Shown: positions 1 through 10,191, counted from the stretch's first letter. The stretch: 64,000 bases of DNA from CAYMZZ01 sp047600605 (GCA_047600605.1 JASGKK010000003.1:806001-870000), one strand, 5' to 3'. A program made the numbers and translations. Notes: a model not told the origin generated them from the sequence alone.

Positions 1-3000
1 TAGAAAAAGCCGCGCTTACTGATCATTCGGGGTTTTCTTTAGCTGCTTTGCGTGGACGGTTTTTATATTCCGACAGAAAGGCTGGTATTACCGATCTGTA
101 TTTGAAAACAGGAAGTGGTACAGAATTGCAACGCCGGCTTGAGCTATCCTATCCGTCTTTGGCGGCCCTGACCGATAACCCTGCTGCACTGACTATGAAT
201 CTGCAAATAATGCAGAGCCGTGTGCGGGTGGCAGACATCCTTTATTTTGTTCCCTCGCTCAAAGAACAGCCTGCCTTTGCCAAAGCAAGTGATACCTGGT
301 TTATGGATGGCAATGTGAGCGGCAGTGTAGATAACCTAACCGTCAATAAACTGGACATAAGCGGTCTTTCACAGACATCGGCGAAGTTATCAGGTACATT
401 GAAAGGCCTGCCTGATCCGGATAAGCTGAACGCAGATCTCACCATTTATGAAATGACGACGACTGCTGCAGATTTATACAAGATTTTGCCGGCAGATATT
501 ATTCCTGCTTCTCTTGCCCTGCCTGCACGAATGAAACTGAATGGAAAACTTGCCGGAGGCCTGAAGCAGGTAACGACCACGATGGATCTGCAGACCAGCG
601 CCGGAGACATCTCAGTTTCCGGAACAGCCTCTTCGCTCACAGATGCCCGTACTGCAGAATATGATATGCAGGTGAAAACACGCTCATTGCAACTGGGTCA
701 GCTTTTGAAGGGTACTGCAATGATGGGACCGCTTACCGCGCAGGTAAAAATAAAGGGAATGGGCTATGATCCGGAACTGGCCAATGCCAGAATGGACGGC
801 ATGGTTGATGCAATGACGCTGAATGGGTATACTTATCGTCAGTTGGCGCTTACCGGCTCACTGGACCGCCAGGCAGCTACCGCTACGGCGGCCATGGCCG
901 ACTCCAATATTGATTTCAGCAGTAAGGTTGAATTTAATATGGCTGGCACACAGCCATCACTTCGGGCAAATATTGTTGTAGACAGCATCAAGCTGCAAGC
1001 CCTGCATTTTTCAGAAGACCCTTTTATTTTCCGTGGAAAGATTTCTGCTGATTTTGATCGTATTGATCCGGATAGCCTTATGGGGCAATTGCTGCTGACG
1101 GAAGCCCTGCTGGTCAATCAGCAGGAGCGGGTGGCTTTTGATACAGTACAACTCAGGGCAGGAGATGTGGCAGGAGGCGGGCAGTATCTGCATTTGAAAA
1201 GCGATATCGCCGATCTGCGACTGGAAGGAAAATACAGGCTTAGCACTCTACCCGATGTGTTGATGCAGGCAATTGATCCTTACTACGATCTGGGAGAGAT
1301 AAAGAAAGACAGCAGTCAGTATGACTTCACATTGAATGCAGTCGCAACCGATCGACCCTTATTGAGAGCACTGGTACCCGGTCTTGAAAAACTGGATGGC
1401 CTGAAACTGGAATCACATTTTTCAAGTCAATCGGGAATACAGGCCGAACTCACTGCCAATGAACTGATCGTGGACGGAAACCGGGTGAGCGGGTTGCTGC
1501 TGACAGCAAATACGGCCGACACAGCGTTGAAGCTGAATATGGCAGCGAGGCAACTGGCCAGCGGTACGAGCCTGCTGATGGACAGTACGCTTATACAGGC
1601 GTCTTTGGCAAATAATAAAATTGATCTGAATCTGCTGGTGAAAGATCAGGCTGCTAAAGACAGATATGCACTGCAAGCCCAATTGCAACAGCAGCAGGAT
1701 GGAAGCCTTGTATTTGCACTTAAACCACAGGGCCTGTTGCTCAATTATGAAAAATGGGATGTAAGTGCTGCCAATAATATTATTATGACAGCGGATGGCG
1801 GATTACAGGCACAGGATTTTACACTGAGTCAGGGTTCAGAACAATTAAGCCTGCAAAGTTTGTCAAAGGCAGCCAATGCACCACTTCATGTACGGTTTTC
1901 TGACTTCAGGCTGTCTACTTTTACCAGTATGGTAATGGCAGACAGCTCACTGGTAGACGGCCGGCTTACCGGGGAGCTTGACCTGCGTGATCTGCAGACG
2001 AAACCGGCATTTACAGGAGATTTACAAATTAAGGAGTTGAGTTATCACAGGGATACGATTGGTAATGTGACGGCTAAACTGAGTAATAGTGGCGGCAGCG
2101 ATCTCTATTATGCTGATGTAACCCTGTCTGGCCGGGGAAATGAAGCCAGAATGAGAGGCTCTTATAATGCAGCCAGTACGGCTATTGATTTGAATATGGA
2201 CCTGGATAAACTACCGCTGAAAACAGCAGAGGCTTTTTCGGGTGGCAGTATCCGGAATGCAACCGGATATGTAGCCGGTCCGTTTCGGGTAACAGGAAAC
2301 ATAGATTCACCGTCAATAATAGGTGACCTGAAGTTTCATCAGGCGGGGCTGAATGTAGCTACGCTGAATAGCTATTTCCGTATTGATAATGAGCAATTGC
2401 AGTTTACGCGCGATGGTCTTAAACTTGACAAATTTGAAGTAAAAGATTCAGCAGGCAATAGTCTCATCCTCAATGGTACGCTGGCTACCCGCAATTATGT
2501 CAATTATAAGTTTGACCTCGATGTGCGGGCCAATAATTTCAGGGCATTGAACAGTACAAAAGTGGATAATGATCTTTTCTGGGGGCAGCTTTATTTCAAT
2601 ACCAACCTGAAAATAAAAGGCACAGAACAGTCGCCAGTGGTAGATGGCCGGCTTACAATAAATGATAAAACAAAGATGACGGTGGTTTTACCGCAGAGTG
2701 ACCCGGGAGTGGTTGATCGCAATGGTGTGATCGAATTTGTGGATATGGATGCGCCGGTTGAGGATTCCTTATTCATGCTGGCATATGACTCACTGAATAC
2801 TTCTGGTATTCTTGGCATGGATGTATCATTGAACGTGGAAGTAAATAAAGGCGCTGACTTTACGCTTATCATAGATGCGGGTAATGGAGACTTTTTGAAT
2901 GTCAAAGGCGAAGCACAGCTGACTACAGGCATTGACCCCAGTGGCAAGATCACGATGGTGGGAACCTACGAGCTGGATCAGGGAGCATATGAGCTATCCT

Positions 3001-3932
3001 TTAATATGATTCGCAAGAAGTTTGACATACAAAAGGGAAGTAAAATTGTATGGGAAGGAGAGCCCACGAGTGCCAGTGTCAATATTACAGCCAGGTATGT
3101 GGCTAATACGGCACCGCTCGACCTTGTTAAAGGTCAGTTGGATGAAAATATCAGTGCACAGGAAAGGAATACGTATTTGCAACGACTGCCTTTTGAGGTT
3201 ATGTTAAAAATGACGGGCGAGTTGATGAAGCCCCAGATATCATTCGACATTCTGTTGCCGGAGAATAAAAGTTATGCCGTATCAAACGATATTCTGACCA
3301 ATGTGCGTACAAAGCTGGAGCAACTCCGGCAGTCAACCGGAGATATGAATAAGCAGGTCTTTTCCCTGTTGTTACTGAACCGGTTTGTTGCAGAAAATCC
3401 TTTTTCCAGTCTCGCGTCACAGAATTCGGCTTCCACACTGCTTCGCCAGAGTGTAAGTAAACTGCTTACGGAACAGTTGAATCGCCTGGCAGAAGGGCTG
3501 ATTCAGGGAGTGGATATCAACCTGGGCATTGAATCTTCTGACGATTATACCACCGGTCAGCGTCAGGATAAAACAGATCTGAATGTAGGATTATCAAAAC
3601 GCCTGCTGAATGACCGGCTCACGGTTACAGTGGGCAGCAATTTTGCATTGGAGGGTCCGCAAAACTCCAATCAGCAATCCAATAATATTGCCGGGAATGT
3701 TGCGATTGATTATGCATTGAGCTCTGATGGTCGCTATAAGTTAAGAGCCTATCGTAAAAATGATTATCAGGGAGTAATAGACGGCTATGTTGTAGAAACA
3801 GGAATGAGTTTTATAATTACACTTGACTATAACAAGTTTGAACAGATATTTCAAAGTCGTAAAAAACAGGAGCGGCTGCGCAATGAAAGAAGGGCAAGGC
3901 AGGAAGGTACGCCAGCACAACCCCAACGCTAA
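1..3932 (+). CDS. tamB: TamB-type translocation and assembly protein (5' partial)
   Basis: This is a very long AsmA/TamB-like protein of repeated short beta-strand segments, ending in the DUF490 domain. The frame is open from base 3, so the start lies outside the window. The first in-frame start-like codon, a TTG at 48, is not preceded by any signal peptide and is not a plausible true start. About 1,300 residues are visible. TamB proteins span the periplasm from the inner membrane and work with a BamA-like outer-membrane partner in envelope protein or lipid transport. The partner gene follows 38 bp downstream, as expected for a tamB-tamL operon. The C-terminal 250 residues contain the FEVMLKMTGELMKPQISFDI region typical of DUF490, then a basic tail. 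The assignment is confident; the transported substrate is not visible here. Confidence 0.92.
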   Translation, partial: EKAALTDHSGFSLAALRGRFLYSDRKAGITDLYLKTGSGTELQRRLELSYPSLAALTDNPAALTMNLQIMQSRVRVADILYFVPSLKEQPAFAKASDTWFMDGNVSGSVDNLTVNKLDISGLSQTSAKLSGTLKGLPDPDKLNADLTIYEMTTTAADLYKILPADIIPASLALPARMKLNGKLAGGLKQVTTTMDLQTSAGDISVSGTASSLTDARTAEYDMQVKTRSLQLGQLLKGTAMMGPLTAQVKIKGMGYDPELANARMDGMVDAMTLNGYTYRQLALTGSLDRQAATATAAMADSNIDFSSKVEFNMAGTQPSLRANIVVDSIKLQALHFSEDPFIFRGKISADFDRIDPDSLMGQLLLTEALLVNQQERVAFDTVQLRAGDVAGGGQYLHLKSDIADLRLEGKYRLSTLPDVLMQAIDPYYDLGEIKKDSSQYDFTLNAVATDRPLLRALVPGLEKLDGLKLESHFSSQSGIQAELTANELIVDGNRVSGLLLTANTADTALKLNMAARQLASGTSLLMDSTLIQASLANNKIDLNLLVKDQAAKDRYALQAQLQQQQDGSLVFALKPQGLLLNYEKWDVSAANNIIMTADGGLQAQDFTLSQGSEQLSLQSLSKAANAPLHVRFSDFRLSTFTSMVMADSSLVDGRLTGELDLRDLQTKPAFTGDLQIKELSYHRDTIGNVTAKLSNSGGSDLYYADVTLSGRGNEARMRGSYNAASTAIDLNMDLDKLPLKTAEAFSGGSIRNATGYVAGPFRVTGNIDSPSIIGDLKFHQAGLNVATLNSYFRIDNEQLQFTRDGLKLDKFEVKDSAGNSLILNGTLATRNYVNYKFDLDVRANNFRALNSTKVDNDLFWGQLYFNTNLKIKGTEQSPVVDGRLTINDKTKMTVVLPQSDPGVVDRNGVIEFVDMDAPVEDSLFMLAYDSLNTSGILGMDVSLNVEVNKGADFTLIIDAGNGDFLNVKGEAQLTTGIDPSGKITMVGTYELDQGAYELSFNMIRKKFDIQKGSKIVWEGEPTSASVNITARYVANTAPLDLVKGQLDENISAQERNTYLQRLPFEVMLKMTGELMKPQISFDILLPENKSYAVSNDILTNVRTKLEQLRQSTGDMNKQVFSLLLLNRFVAENPFSSLASQNSASTLLRQSVSKLLTEQLNRLAEGLIQGVDINLGIESSDDYTTGQRQDKTDLNVGLSKRLLNDRLTVTVGSNFALEGPQNSNQQSNNIAGNVAIDYALSSDGRYKLRAYRKNDYQGVIDGYVVETGMSFIITLDYNKFEQIFQSRKKQERLRNERRARQEGTPAQPQR

Positions 3933-3970
3933 GCGGCATCATTTGCCCTTATAAAGATTTTATACCTGAA

Positions 3971-6259
3971 ATGAAAAGATATTTTGTCTATATCATCCTA
4001 TTAACTCTGGCAGCAGCCTGTAATAATCTGAAGAAGATTCCGGCTGGCGATGCATTATATACCGGAGCAACACTGAAAGTCGATAGTACGAAACTGAAAT
4101 CCGGAGAAAAGAAAACACTTCAGGAAGAGCTGAAAAGCCTGATCCGTCCAAAACCCAACCGGAAATTTCTGGGAATGCGTATGCGTCTCTCTGCTTATAA
4201 TGCTGCCGGTAATCCAAAGAAAGAATCGTCGCTGCGCGGATGGATGAAGTATAAATATGGTGAGGCACCGGTATTGCTGTCGGGAGTAAATTTTGACCGG
4301 AATCTGAAAGTGCTGCAAAATACAATGGAAAACACCGGGTATTTCCATGTGCAGGTAAAAATGGACACAACCGTGAAAGGGAAAAAAGCCAGTGCCCATT
4401 ATGAGGTACTGGCCGGTGACAGATATCATATAAGAGATATTTATTTTGACAGCAGCCAGTCTATTCTGGAGCGAACCATTTTTGAGAATAAGTCACAAAC
4501 GTATTTACGCAGCGGTGACCCATTTGATCTGGGGTTGATCAGGGCTGAACGGCAACGTATTGATGACAGCCTCAAACAGCGTGGGTTTTATTTTTTCGAC
4601 CCCGAATTTCTGATTATTAAAGTAGATAGTACGGTTGGCGGTCAGCAGGTGGACCTGTATGTGAAAGTAAAACCGGAGACCCCAAAAGAGGCAAGAAGAC
4701 CTTATTATATTAAGGACGTGTTTATTTTCCCTGGCTACCGGTTAAGTTCACCGCCGGCAGATACGGCTAAAAAAGATATGACATTTACCGAAGGGTATTA
4801 TGTGCTGGACAGGCAGAAGCAATATAAACCGCGTTTGTTTAAGCATACCATGCAGTTTGCACCCGGAGATATTTACAACCGTACTGATCATAATACAACA
4901 CTCAGCCGGTTGGTAAACCTCGGTTTGTTCAAGTTTGTAAAAAACCGTCTTGAAGTGGTACCCAGCGCTGATAGTGCATTATTGAATGCGTATTATTATC
5001 TCACCCCTTTTTCCCGACAGGCACTGCGGGCAGAGATCAATGCAAGCACCAAGTCAAATAACCTGACGGGATCGTCTGTGACGATGGGCTGGAGAAAGCG
5101 TAATGCGTTCAGAGGAGGTGAATTGCTAGCTATCGATGCTACCGGTGGATTTGAATTACAATATAGCGGGCAGTTAAAGGGATATAATACCTATCGGTAT
5201 GGCCTGGAAGGAAATCTATCATTTCCCCGTTTTCTGATACCCTTCTTTGATGTGAGTAATAAAGGAGGGTTTATACCTAAAACGAATATGGTGCTGGGAT
5301 ATGAGGTATTGATCAAGCAGAAGCTATACCGTATGAACTCTTTCAAGGCTGCATTTACTTATGTCTGGAAGAATACGATCCGGAATGAACATCAGTTGAG
5401 CCCGGTATCAATCAATTATGTACAGCCTGCATTTATATCACAACAGTATCAGGATAGTATTGTAAAAAATCCGTCACTGGCAAAAGCCGTCGAAAAGCAG
5501 TTTATACTGGGCGCTACGTATAACTATAACTTTAGCCAGATACAGGATAATATTTTTACAACAGGTATTTATTTTAACGGCAATGCGGACATCTCCGGAA
5601 ATATTGCCGGCCTGCTGACAGGAGCCAATGCAAAGGCCGGAAAGCCGGGAACTATCCTGGGGGCACAGTTTAGCCAGTATGTACGTCTCGAAACAGATTT
5701 CCGGTATTATAAGCAGTTAGGAAAAAAGAGCGTACTGGCAAACCGGGTGATTATTGGGGCATCTGTTCCTTATGGAAACAGTGTGGCGTTACCATTTGTG
5801 AAACAGTTTTTTGCCGGTGGCAATAACAGTGTGCGTGCTTTTCGCAGCCGTTCACTTGGTCCCGGCTCTTACGCGCAGCCGGCAACCAGTAATTTTTTAC
5901 CAGACCAGTCGGGTGATATAAAACTTGAGTTCAATACGGAGCTGCGGGCACAGTTGTTCAGCATAGTGCATGGGGCCATCTTTGTAGATGCCGGTAATAT
6001 CTGGCTTTATAATGAGGATCCCACAAAACCCGGAGCACAGTTCAGCAGTCGCTTTTTAAAAGAGCTGGCAGTGGGTGCCGGGGCCTGCCTCCGGTTTGAT
6101 ATCTCTTTTCTTGTATTACGTTTCGATCTGGCATTTCCGCTGAGGAAACCTTCGCTGCCGGATGGCGAAAGATGGGTGATCAATCAGATCGCCCTGGGCA
6201 AATCGGCCTGGAGAAAAGAGAACCTGATTTTTAATATCGGGATAGGGTATCCTTTTTAA
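3971..6259 (+). CDS. tamL: TamL: BamA/TamA-family outer-membrane lipoprotein
   Basis: This is a 762-residue Omp85-superfamily protein. It starts with a lipoprotein signal (lipobox LAAAC, Cys17), which fits the Bacteroidota-specific lipidated TamA relative TamL rather than BamA. POTRA-like segments occupy roughly residues 40-350. The C-terminal half is a surface-antigen (D15) beta-barrel with the characteristic FFAGGNNSVRAFRSRSLGPG stretch near residue 620 and a terminal aromatic residue (GIGYPF). It lies directly downstream of tamB on the same strand, so the two products probably form one envelope-spanning complex. The ATG at 3971 puts the lipobox at a normal distance. Confidence 0.93.
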   Translation: MKRYFVYIILLTLAAACNNLKKIPAGDALYTGATLKVDSTKLKSGEKKTLQEELKSLIRPKPNRKFLGMRMRLSAYNAAGNPKKESSLRGWMKYKYGEAPVLLSGVNFDRNLKVLQNTMENTGYFHVQVKMDTTVKGKKASAHYEVLAGDRYHIRDIYFDSSQSILERTIFENKSQTYLRSGDPFDLGLIRAERQRIDDSLKQRGFYFFDPEFLIIKVDSTVGGQQVDLYVKVKPETPKEARRPYYIKDVFIFPGYRLSSPPADTAKKDMTFTEGYYVLDRQKQYKPRLFKHTMQFAPGDIYNRTDHNTTLSRLVNLGLFKFVKNRLEVVPSADSALLNAYYYLTPFSRQALRAEINASTKSNNLTGSSVTMGWRKRNAFRGGELLAIDATGGFELQYSGQLKGYNTYRYGLEGNLSFPRFLIPFFDVSNKGGFIPKTNMVLGYEVLIKQKLYRMNSFKAAFTYVWKNTIRNEHQLSPVSINYVQPAFISQQYQDSIVKNPSLAKAVEKQFILGATYNYNFSQIQDNIFTTGIYFNGNADISGNIAGLLTGANAKAGKPGTILGAQFSQYVRLETDFRYYKQLGKKSVLANRVIIGASVPYGNSVALPFVKQFFAGGNNSVRAFRSRSLGPGSYAQPATSNFLPDQSGDIKLEFNTELRAQLFSIVHGAIFVDAGNIWLYNEDPTKPGAQFSSRFLKELAVGAGACLRFDISFLVLRFDLAFPLRKPSLPDGERWVINQIALGKSAWRKENLIFNIGIGYPF

Positions 6260-6289
6260 AAAAGAGGTCCGAGCTGTCTGTATTGCTGA

Positions 6290-7105
6290 TTACCAGCGGA
6301 AGCCGATGCCGGCTGAAAAGTTCAATGAATTTATTTTCTGGCTTGCAGAACCGGTGACGGTGGATTGCTGAATAGAAAAAGGAATCTCTCCGAAGCGGCC
6401 CTGAGTTGTGGTAAGGCGTGCTCTCACACTGCTGAAACTGACACGTGAGCTTCCGATATATGAGATCGCTGCTGTCAGAAACAGTTTCTGATTGAGCTGA
6501 TGATAGATACCAGCGGTACTGCTGTATCCCAGTCCGGTGCCTGAAGCTCCTTTTTGGTCCAGGTAAGCAGAAGCAGTATCGGTCACACTTTCTCCCTTGA
6601 TTGCCGGTAGTTTTAAATGCAATAAGCCGGCCTGCAGACGTATAAATGGCCTCCACTTTTCAGGAGTGCCTGCATTCAGCTGGGCTCCGACCAAAAAGAA
6701 ACCGGCAAACCATGATTTTTTTTCGAATTGCCAATTGGGATAGGTTTTATAGGCATTACCTGGCAGAGGCATATTAGGACCGGTGCCGGTAAACAGGCCA
6801 GAGGCAATTGGAGTGGTAGAAAACTCTTTTTCAAGGGCTGATGTGTTTAAGCGGTGTTGCTGAACTTGTATAGTGGTGACAAAACTCCATTTTTTCTGCA
6901 GAGCGGTAGTATAGGTAAAAGCGATATGAGGGCCGGTACGGGCAAATCCTGAACCGGAGTTACTGGCGTCTGTATTACCAAATGGGTTTAATGGGAAAGC
7001 AGGGCCGGCATTAATGGAGAGGCTGCCCTTACCGGTCACGGGCGACTGGGCCTGCAACAGTGAGCATAAAAATAAGGCGGCAGTAGAAAATAGTGTTTTT
7101 ATCAT
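6290..7105 (-). CDS. Small outer-membrane beta-barrel protein, function unknown
   Basis: This is a 271-residue protein with a clear Sec signal peptide (MIKTLFSTAALFLCSLLQAQ). The mature part alternates hydrophobic and polar residues in the manner of a porin-like barrel and ends in Trp (AGIGFRW), the usual outer-membrane insertion signature. It is convergent with tamL, with only 30 bp between the stop codons. A weak -7-like box (TACCTTTA on the minus strand, 7125-7132) lies about 20 bp upstream of the start. No specific family or substrate can be named. Confidence 0.75.
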   Translation of the reverse strand: MIKTLFSTAALFLCSLLQAQSPVTGKGSLSINAGPAFPLNPFGNTDASNSGSGFARTGPHIAFTYTTALQKKWSFVTTIQVQQHRLNTSALEKEFSTTPIASGLFTGTGPNMPLPGNAYKTYPNWQFEKKSWFAGFFLVGAQLNAGTPEKWRPFIRLQAGLLHLKLPAIKGESVTDTASAYLDQKGASGTGLGYSSTAGIYHQLNQKLFLTAAISYIGSSRVSFSSVRARLTTTQGRFGEIPFSIQQSTVTGSASQKINSLNFSAGIGFRW

Positions 7106-7165
7106 GGTAAGGCAGTCTTGTTCTTAAAGGTATTGGTTTTTTCGAGAAACTGGCCGAGCGAAGGG

Positions 7166-7196
7166 TTACACAAAATGTATTATACATTTTGTGTAA
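7166..7196. promoter_or_regulatory. Perfect 14-3-14 palindrome upstream of the ATPase gene
   Basis: TTACACAAAATGTA (7166-7179), a three-base spacer and its exact reverse complement (7183-7196) lie 20 bp before the ATPase start codon. The 12-mer ACATTTTGTRTA occurs three times in this region: inverted at 7167-7178 and direct at 7184-7195 and 7198-7209. The position fits an operator for autoregulation; the binding protein is unknown. Confidence 0.75.
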
Positions 7197-7209
7197 CACA
7201 TTTTGTATA
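7179..7209 (+). repeat. Left copy of the 31-bp repeat flanking the ATPase gene
   Basis: This begins ATTATACATTTTGTGTAACA and matches 8373-8403 at 30 of 31 positions; the single difference is G at 7193 versus A at 8387. It ends 7 bp before the ATPase ATG. Confidence 0.9.
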
Positions 7210-7216
7210 TTTGAGA

Positions 7217-8347
7217 ATGCCAATTATAAACCCATTTCCTGTAACGGGCTATCACGGACCGGCCTATTTCTGCAACAGGCAGGCAGAAACAAAACGCCTG
7301 CATGATAATGCACGCAATGGGGTACATAGCACATTGCTGAGTATACGGCGGATGGGTAAAACGGGACTACTGAATCATCTTTTTTATAAGCTGAATGCCC
7401 GCCGTGATATTTACTGCATTTATGTAGACATCTATGCAACACTTAATCAGACTGATTTATTGGGTCAACTGAGTACAGCTATTTTGCAAACTTTTCCGCC
7501 CCGCAAGGGAATTGGAAAACAGGTGATGGAATTTATTACGGCATTGAGGCCAGTTATCAGCTATGACAATCTTACCGGCAAACCAGAGGTTTCTTTCCAT
7601 TTTGCTCAAACCCGCCAGCAGGAACAGTCCCTGGGCAGTCTGCTCCGTTTCCTGGATAGCCTGGACAGGCCGGTATTGCTGGCAATAGACGAGTTTCAGC
7701 AAATCGCAAGCTATCCGGAGAAAAATACAGAGGCGTTGCTTCGTACGCTGATCCAGCCATTACGCAATACCCGGTTTGTTTTTAGCGGGAGCAGCAAACA
7801 TGTTTTAATGCAAATGTTTGCAAGTAATAAAAGGCCTTTTTTTGGCTCTGCACAATTGGTTGAACTAAAGCAGATACCCCAGGCAGACTATGAGAGCTTT
7901 ATCAGGCAACATTTTGCAGGTAACCGGCGAAAAATTGATGATCCGTCGCTGCAGTTTATCTGTGAGTGGACCAAACTGCATACCTATTACACACAGGTGC
8001 TTTGCAATCGGTTATTTGCCGATGGACATACCCGGATCGATCTTGGAATAACGCAGGCCACATGCAGTCAGTTGCTAAAGGAGCAGGAGGCTCATTTTTT
8101 CCAATACAGAAATCTGCTGACCGCAATACAGTGGCAGGCTTTGCTGGCCATTGCCAAAGAGGATAAGCTGTATCAGCCCCATGCAAGAAATTTCATTACA
8201 AAGTATAAATTAGGAACTCCTTCCAATGTAAAAAGAAGTCTGGAGGCTCTGCTCGCCAAAGAGATGATCTTTCAGGATCAGGACGTAGCCGGAAACTATT
8301 ACCGGGTATATGATTGTTTTCTTGCAAGATGGCTGGAGCGTCAATAA
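7217..8347 (+). CDS. Stand-alone AAA-type ATP-binding protein (archaeal-type ATPase family)
   Basis: This is a 376-residue STAND/AAA-like ATPase, of the kind annotated in Bacteroidota as 'ATP-binding protein' or archaeal-type ATPase. The P-loop is SIRRMGKTG with Lys48 and Thr49, and Walker B is LLAIDEFQQI with Asp158 and Glu159. The C-terminal part resembles the winged-helix region of this family (KYKLGTPSNVKRSLEALLAK). The ATG at 7217 is chosen over an in-frame upstream start because the protein then begins just before the family-typical NPFPVTGYHGPAYFCNR. The longer reading would translate the flanking repeat. The gene stands alone between two convergent or unrelated genes. The 31-bp flanking repeats suggest transfer as a cassette or autoregulation. 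The cellular role of this family is not established. Confidence 0.85.
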   Translation: MPIINPFPVTGYHGPAYFCNRQAETKRLHDNARNGVHSTLLSIRRMGKTGLLNHLFYKLNARRDIYCIYVDIYATLNQTDLLGQLSTAILQTFPPRKGIGKQVMEFITALRPVISYDNLTGKPEVSFHFAQTRQQEQSLGSLLRFLDSLDRPVLLAIDEFQQIASYPEKNTEALLRTLIQPLRNTRFVFSGSSKHVLMQMFASNKRPFFGSAQLVELKQIPQADYESFIRQHFAGNRRKIDDPSLQFICEWTKLHTYYTQVLCNRLFADGHTRIDLGITQATCSQLLKEQEAHFFQYRNLLTAIQWQALLAIAKEDKLYQPHARNFITKYKLGTPSNVKRSLEALLAKEMIFQDQDVAGNYYRVYDCFLARWLERQ

Positions 8348-8372
8348 TTTCAAGTGATCCGCCAGTTAACAA

Positions 8373-8403
8373 ATTATACATTTTGTATAACACATTTTGT
8401 ATA
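8373..8403 (+). repeat. Right copy of the 31-bp repeat flanking the ATPase gene
   Basis: This copy starts 25 bp after the ATPase stop codon and matches the left copy at 30 of 31 positions in the same orientation. With adjacent bases it also has inverted ends: AAATTATACA at 8371-8380 and TGTATAATTT at 8398-8407. Confidence 0.9.
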
Positions 8404-8430
8404 ATTTTCATCAACCCGTAAAAATCTCCT

Positions 8431-9831
8431 TTACACCCGCACTTCCAAAACCTGTTGTTTTAAACGGCTCTCCTCTGCTTTAAAACACAATAAATGACTC
8501 TCAATAGAAGCCTCAATAGTGCTGGTCAATAAACTGGCATCGTGCTGGGCTACCGCCTGAATCCAATCCGCTACCAATCGCCAGTCGCCCCCTCCATGCC
8601 CTTCATTACGATAGTTCTCCACTTCCTGCACAATTGTTTCATACCGCTTTACTTTATCAGTCCGGAAGTCATATACACTCAATTGATCCATATCGCCTTC
8701 AATATACCCCATACTGCCCATGATTCTTGTACGGCGCCCGCCAAACGGTGTGAATGCTTCCATACTAAAGCTGGCTGTTATATTTCCTTCAAACAGGATA
8801 TTTGCTGTATAATGATCACACTGGTCATTTTCCATTCTGTATACACAACGACCATAATCTGTGGTACGCAAATATGTGAGAATTGCCTCCCCCTGGAGTT
8901 TTTTCTTTTCGGGAAGGTCAAACACATAAGTACGTTGCCGTTTGCGATAATAAAGCTTAAGGGCGGAGTAAGGACAACTGGCCTCTACTGTGCACCCGTC
9001 TGTACAACGGGCTTTGCTTCCCTTTGGTGCATTTTCTTTTCGGAACCATTTCAGGCTACCAAATGCCTGAATCTGCTGTGACTCCCTGCCAAGTAACCAC
9101 CGGATTATATCCAGGTCATGGCAGGATTTTGCAAGAATAATGGGTGTGGTGGCGGTGCTGCTGTTCCAGTTTCCCCGTACATAGGAATGAGCCATATGTG
9201 TATGTTCGATTGGCTCAAGATGCTGCAGACTGATAATTTCCCCAATACTTCCACTACTCAGCAGCTCTTTCAGCTTTACAAAATAAGGGGCATAACGCAG
9301 CACATGACAAACAGCTACAATACGACCGGTTTGCCGGGCCAACTGCAGTATATCGCGGCATTCTTTTTCGGTGGGGGCAATAGGCTTCTCCAGCAGAATG
9401 TCATAACCCAGCTTCAGTGCCTGTATGCAGGGCTCATAGTGCAGATGATCTGATGTGGCGATAATGACAGCATCGGCAAACCGCGGACGGGCAAAAACAT
9501 CCTGCCAGTTGCTGAAACGATGAGCTTCCGGAATATTATGTTTTATTGCATACTTTTCATTGCGCACTGCAACAGGTTCAGCTACACCAATAATATTTAA
9601 CTGCTCCGGGTATTCCAGCGCATAATCTCCATATACATTACCTCGTGCGCCAGCACCTATGGTAATCGCTGTAACGGGTTTGTTTAATTTTTTGTGACGC
9701 GGGTCGTCCGGTAAGATCAGCGGTTCGCCGGTTTCATTTTTGCCCCATAAAGAGAAAGGGAAAAAAGTACCCCCAACCGTAATGCCAAATGCTTTAAGAA
9801 TTTTACTGCCAGACCATCTGGAAGAAGACAT
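8431..9831 (-). CDS. Gfo/Idh/MocA-family oxidoreductase
   Basis: This is a 466-residue NAD(P)-dependent sugar-dehydrogenase-like protein. The N-terminal Rossmann fold carries GAGARGNVYG (about residues 57-66), followed by the family EKP motif in DILLEKPIAPTEKEC. The C-terminal alpha/beta domain has the usual substrate-domain layout. A leader of about 30 mostly hydrophobic residues resembles an export signal, but there is no twin arginine, so its location is uncertain. Members act on sugars, inositols or similar polyols. No neighbour indicates the substrate. Confidence 0.88.
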   Translation of the reverse strand: MSSSRWSGSKILKAFGITVGGTFFPFSLWGKNETGEPLILPDDPRHKKLNKPVTAITIGAGARGNVYGDYALEYPEQLNIIGVAEPVAVRNEKYAIKHNIPEAHRFSNWQDVFARPRFADAVIIATSDHLHYEPCIQALKLGYDILLEKPIAPTEKECRDILQLARQTGRIVAVCHVLRYAPYFVKLKELLSSGSIGEIISLQHLEPIEHTHMAHSYVRGNWNSSTATTPIILAKSCHDLDIIRWLLGRESQQIQAFGSLKWFRKENAPKGSKARCTDGCTVEASCPYSALKLYYRKRQRTYVFDLPEKKKLQGEAILTYLRTTDYGRCVYRMENDQCDHYTANILFEGNITASFSMEAFTPFGGRRTRIMGSMGYIEGDMDQLSVYDFRTDKVKRYETIVQEVENYRNEGHGGGDWRLVADWIQAVAQHDASLLTSTIEASIESHLLCFKAEESRLKQQVLEVRV

Positions 9832-10191
9832 GGTAACATAGTTTGATGAAACGGATCAACTGAAGCCGGTTAGCATCTGATTAAAGTTAACCATAAATGA
9901 CCAACCGTATTGCGTTGCAATGTATCTATTCAAATGTCACACCAGTTTTTATAAACCAGTATCTGCTCATATAAACAAAGCAAAAGAGCGTAAACATGGG
10001 AGATGGTCTGGAATGTGATTTGAAATTTTAATGGCATTCTAATTTTTGCGTTAAACCGCTATTAAATCAACTCAATCAATTACTTATGAACAATCGAAAA
10101 AACCTGTTGTCTTGTTTTATGCATGCTCCTGTTTGATCAGGTAACCATCGGCTGTTTTCTTTGTTGTAAGCCCGAAACAAACCAACTTATT
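9832..10191. other. Intergenic region between divergent genes
   Basis: This is 360 bp of AT-rich DNA separating the minus-strand oxidoreductase from the plus-strand two-component operon, so it must carry both promoters. I see no convincing ORF or RNA gene. A short palindrome ATTGC-GTT-GCAAT lies near 9918-9930. No full-consensus promoter could be fixed. Confidence 0.5.
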
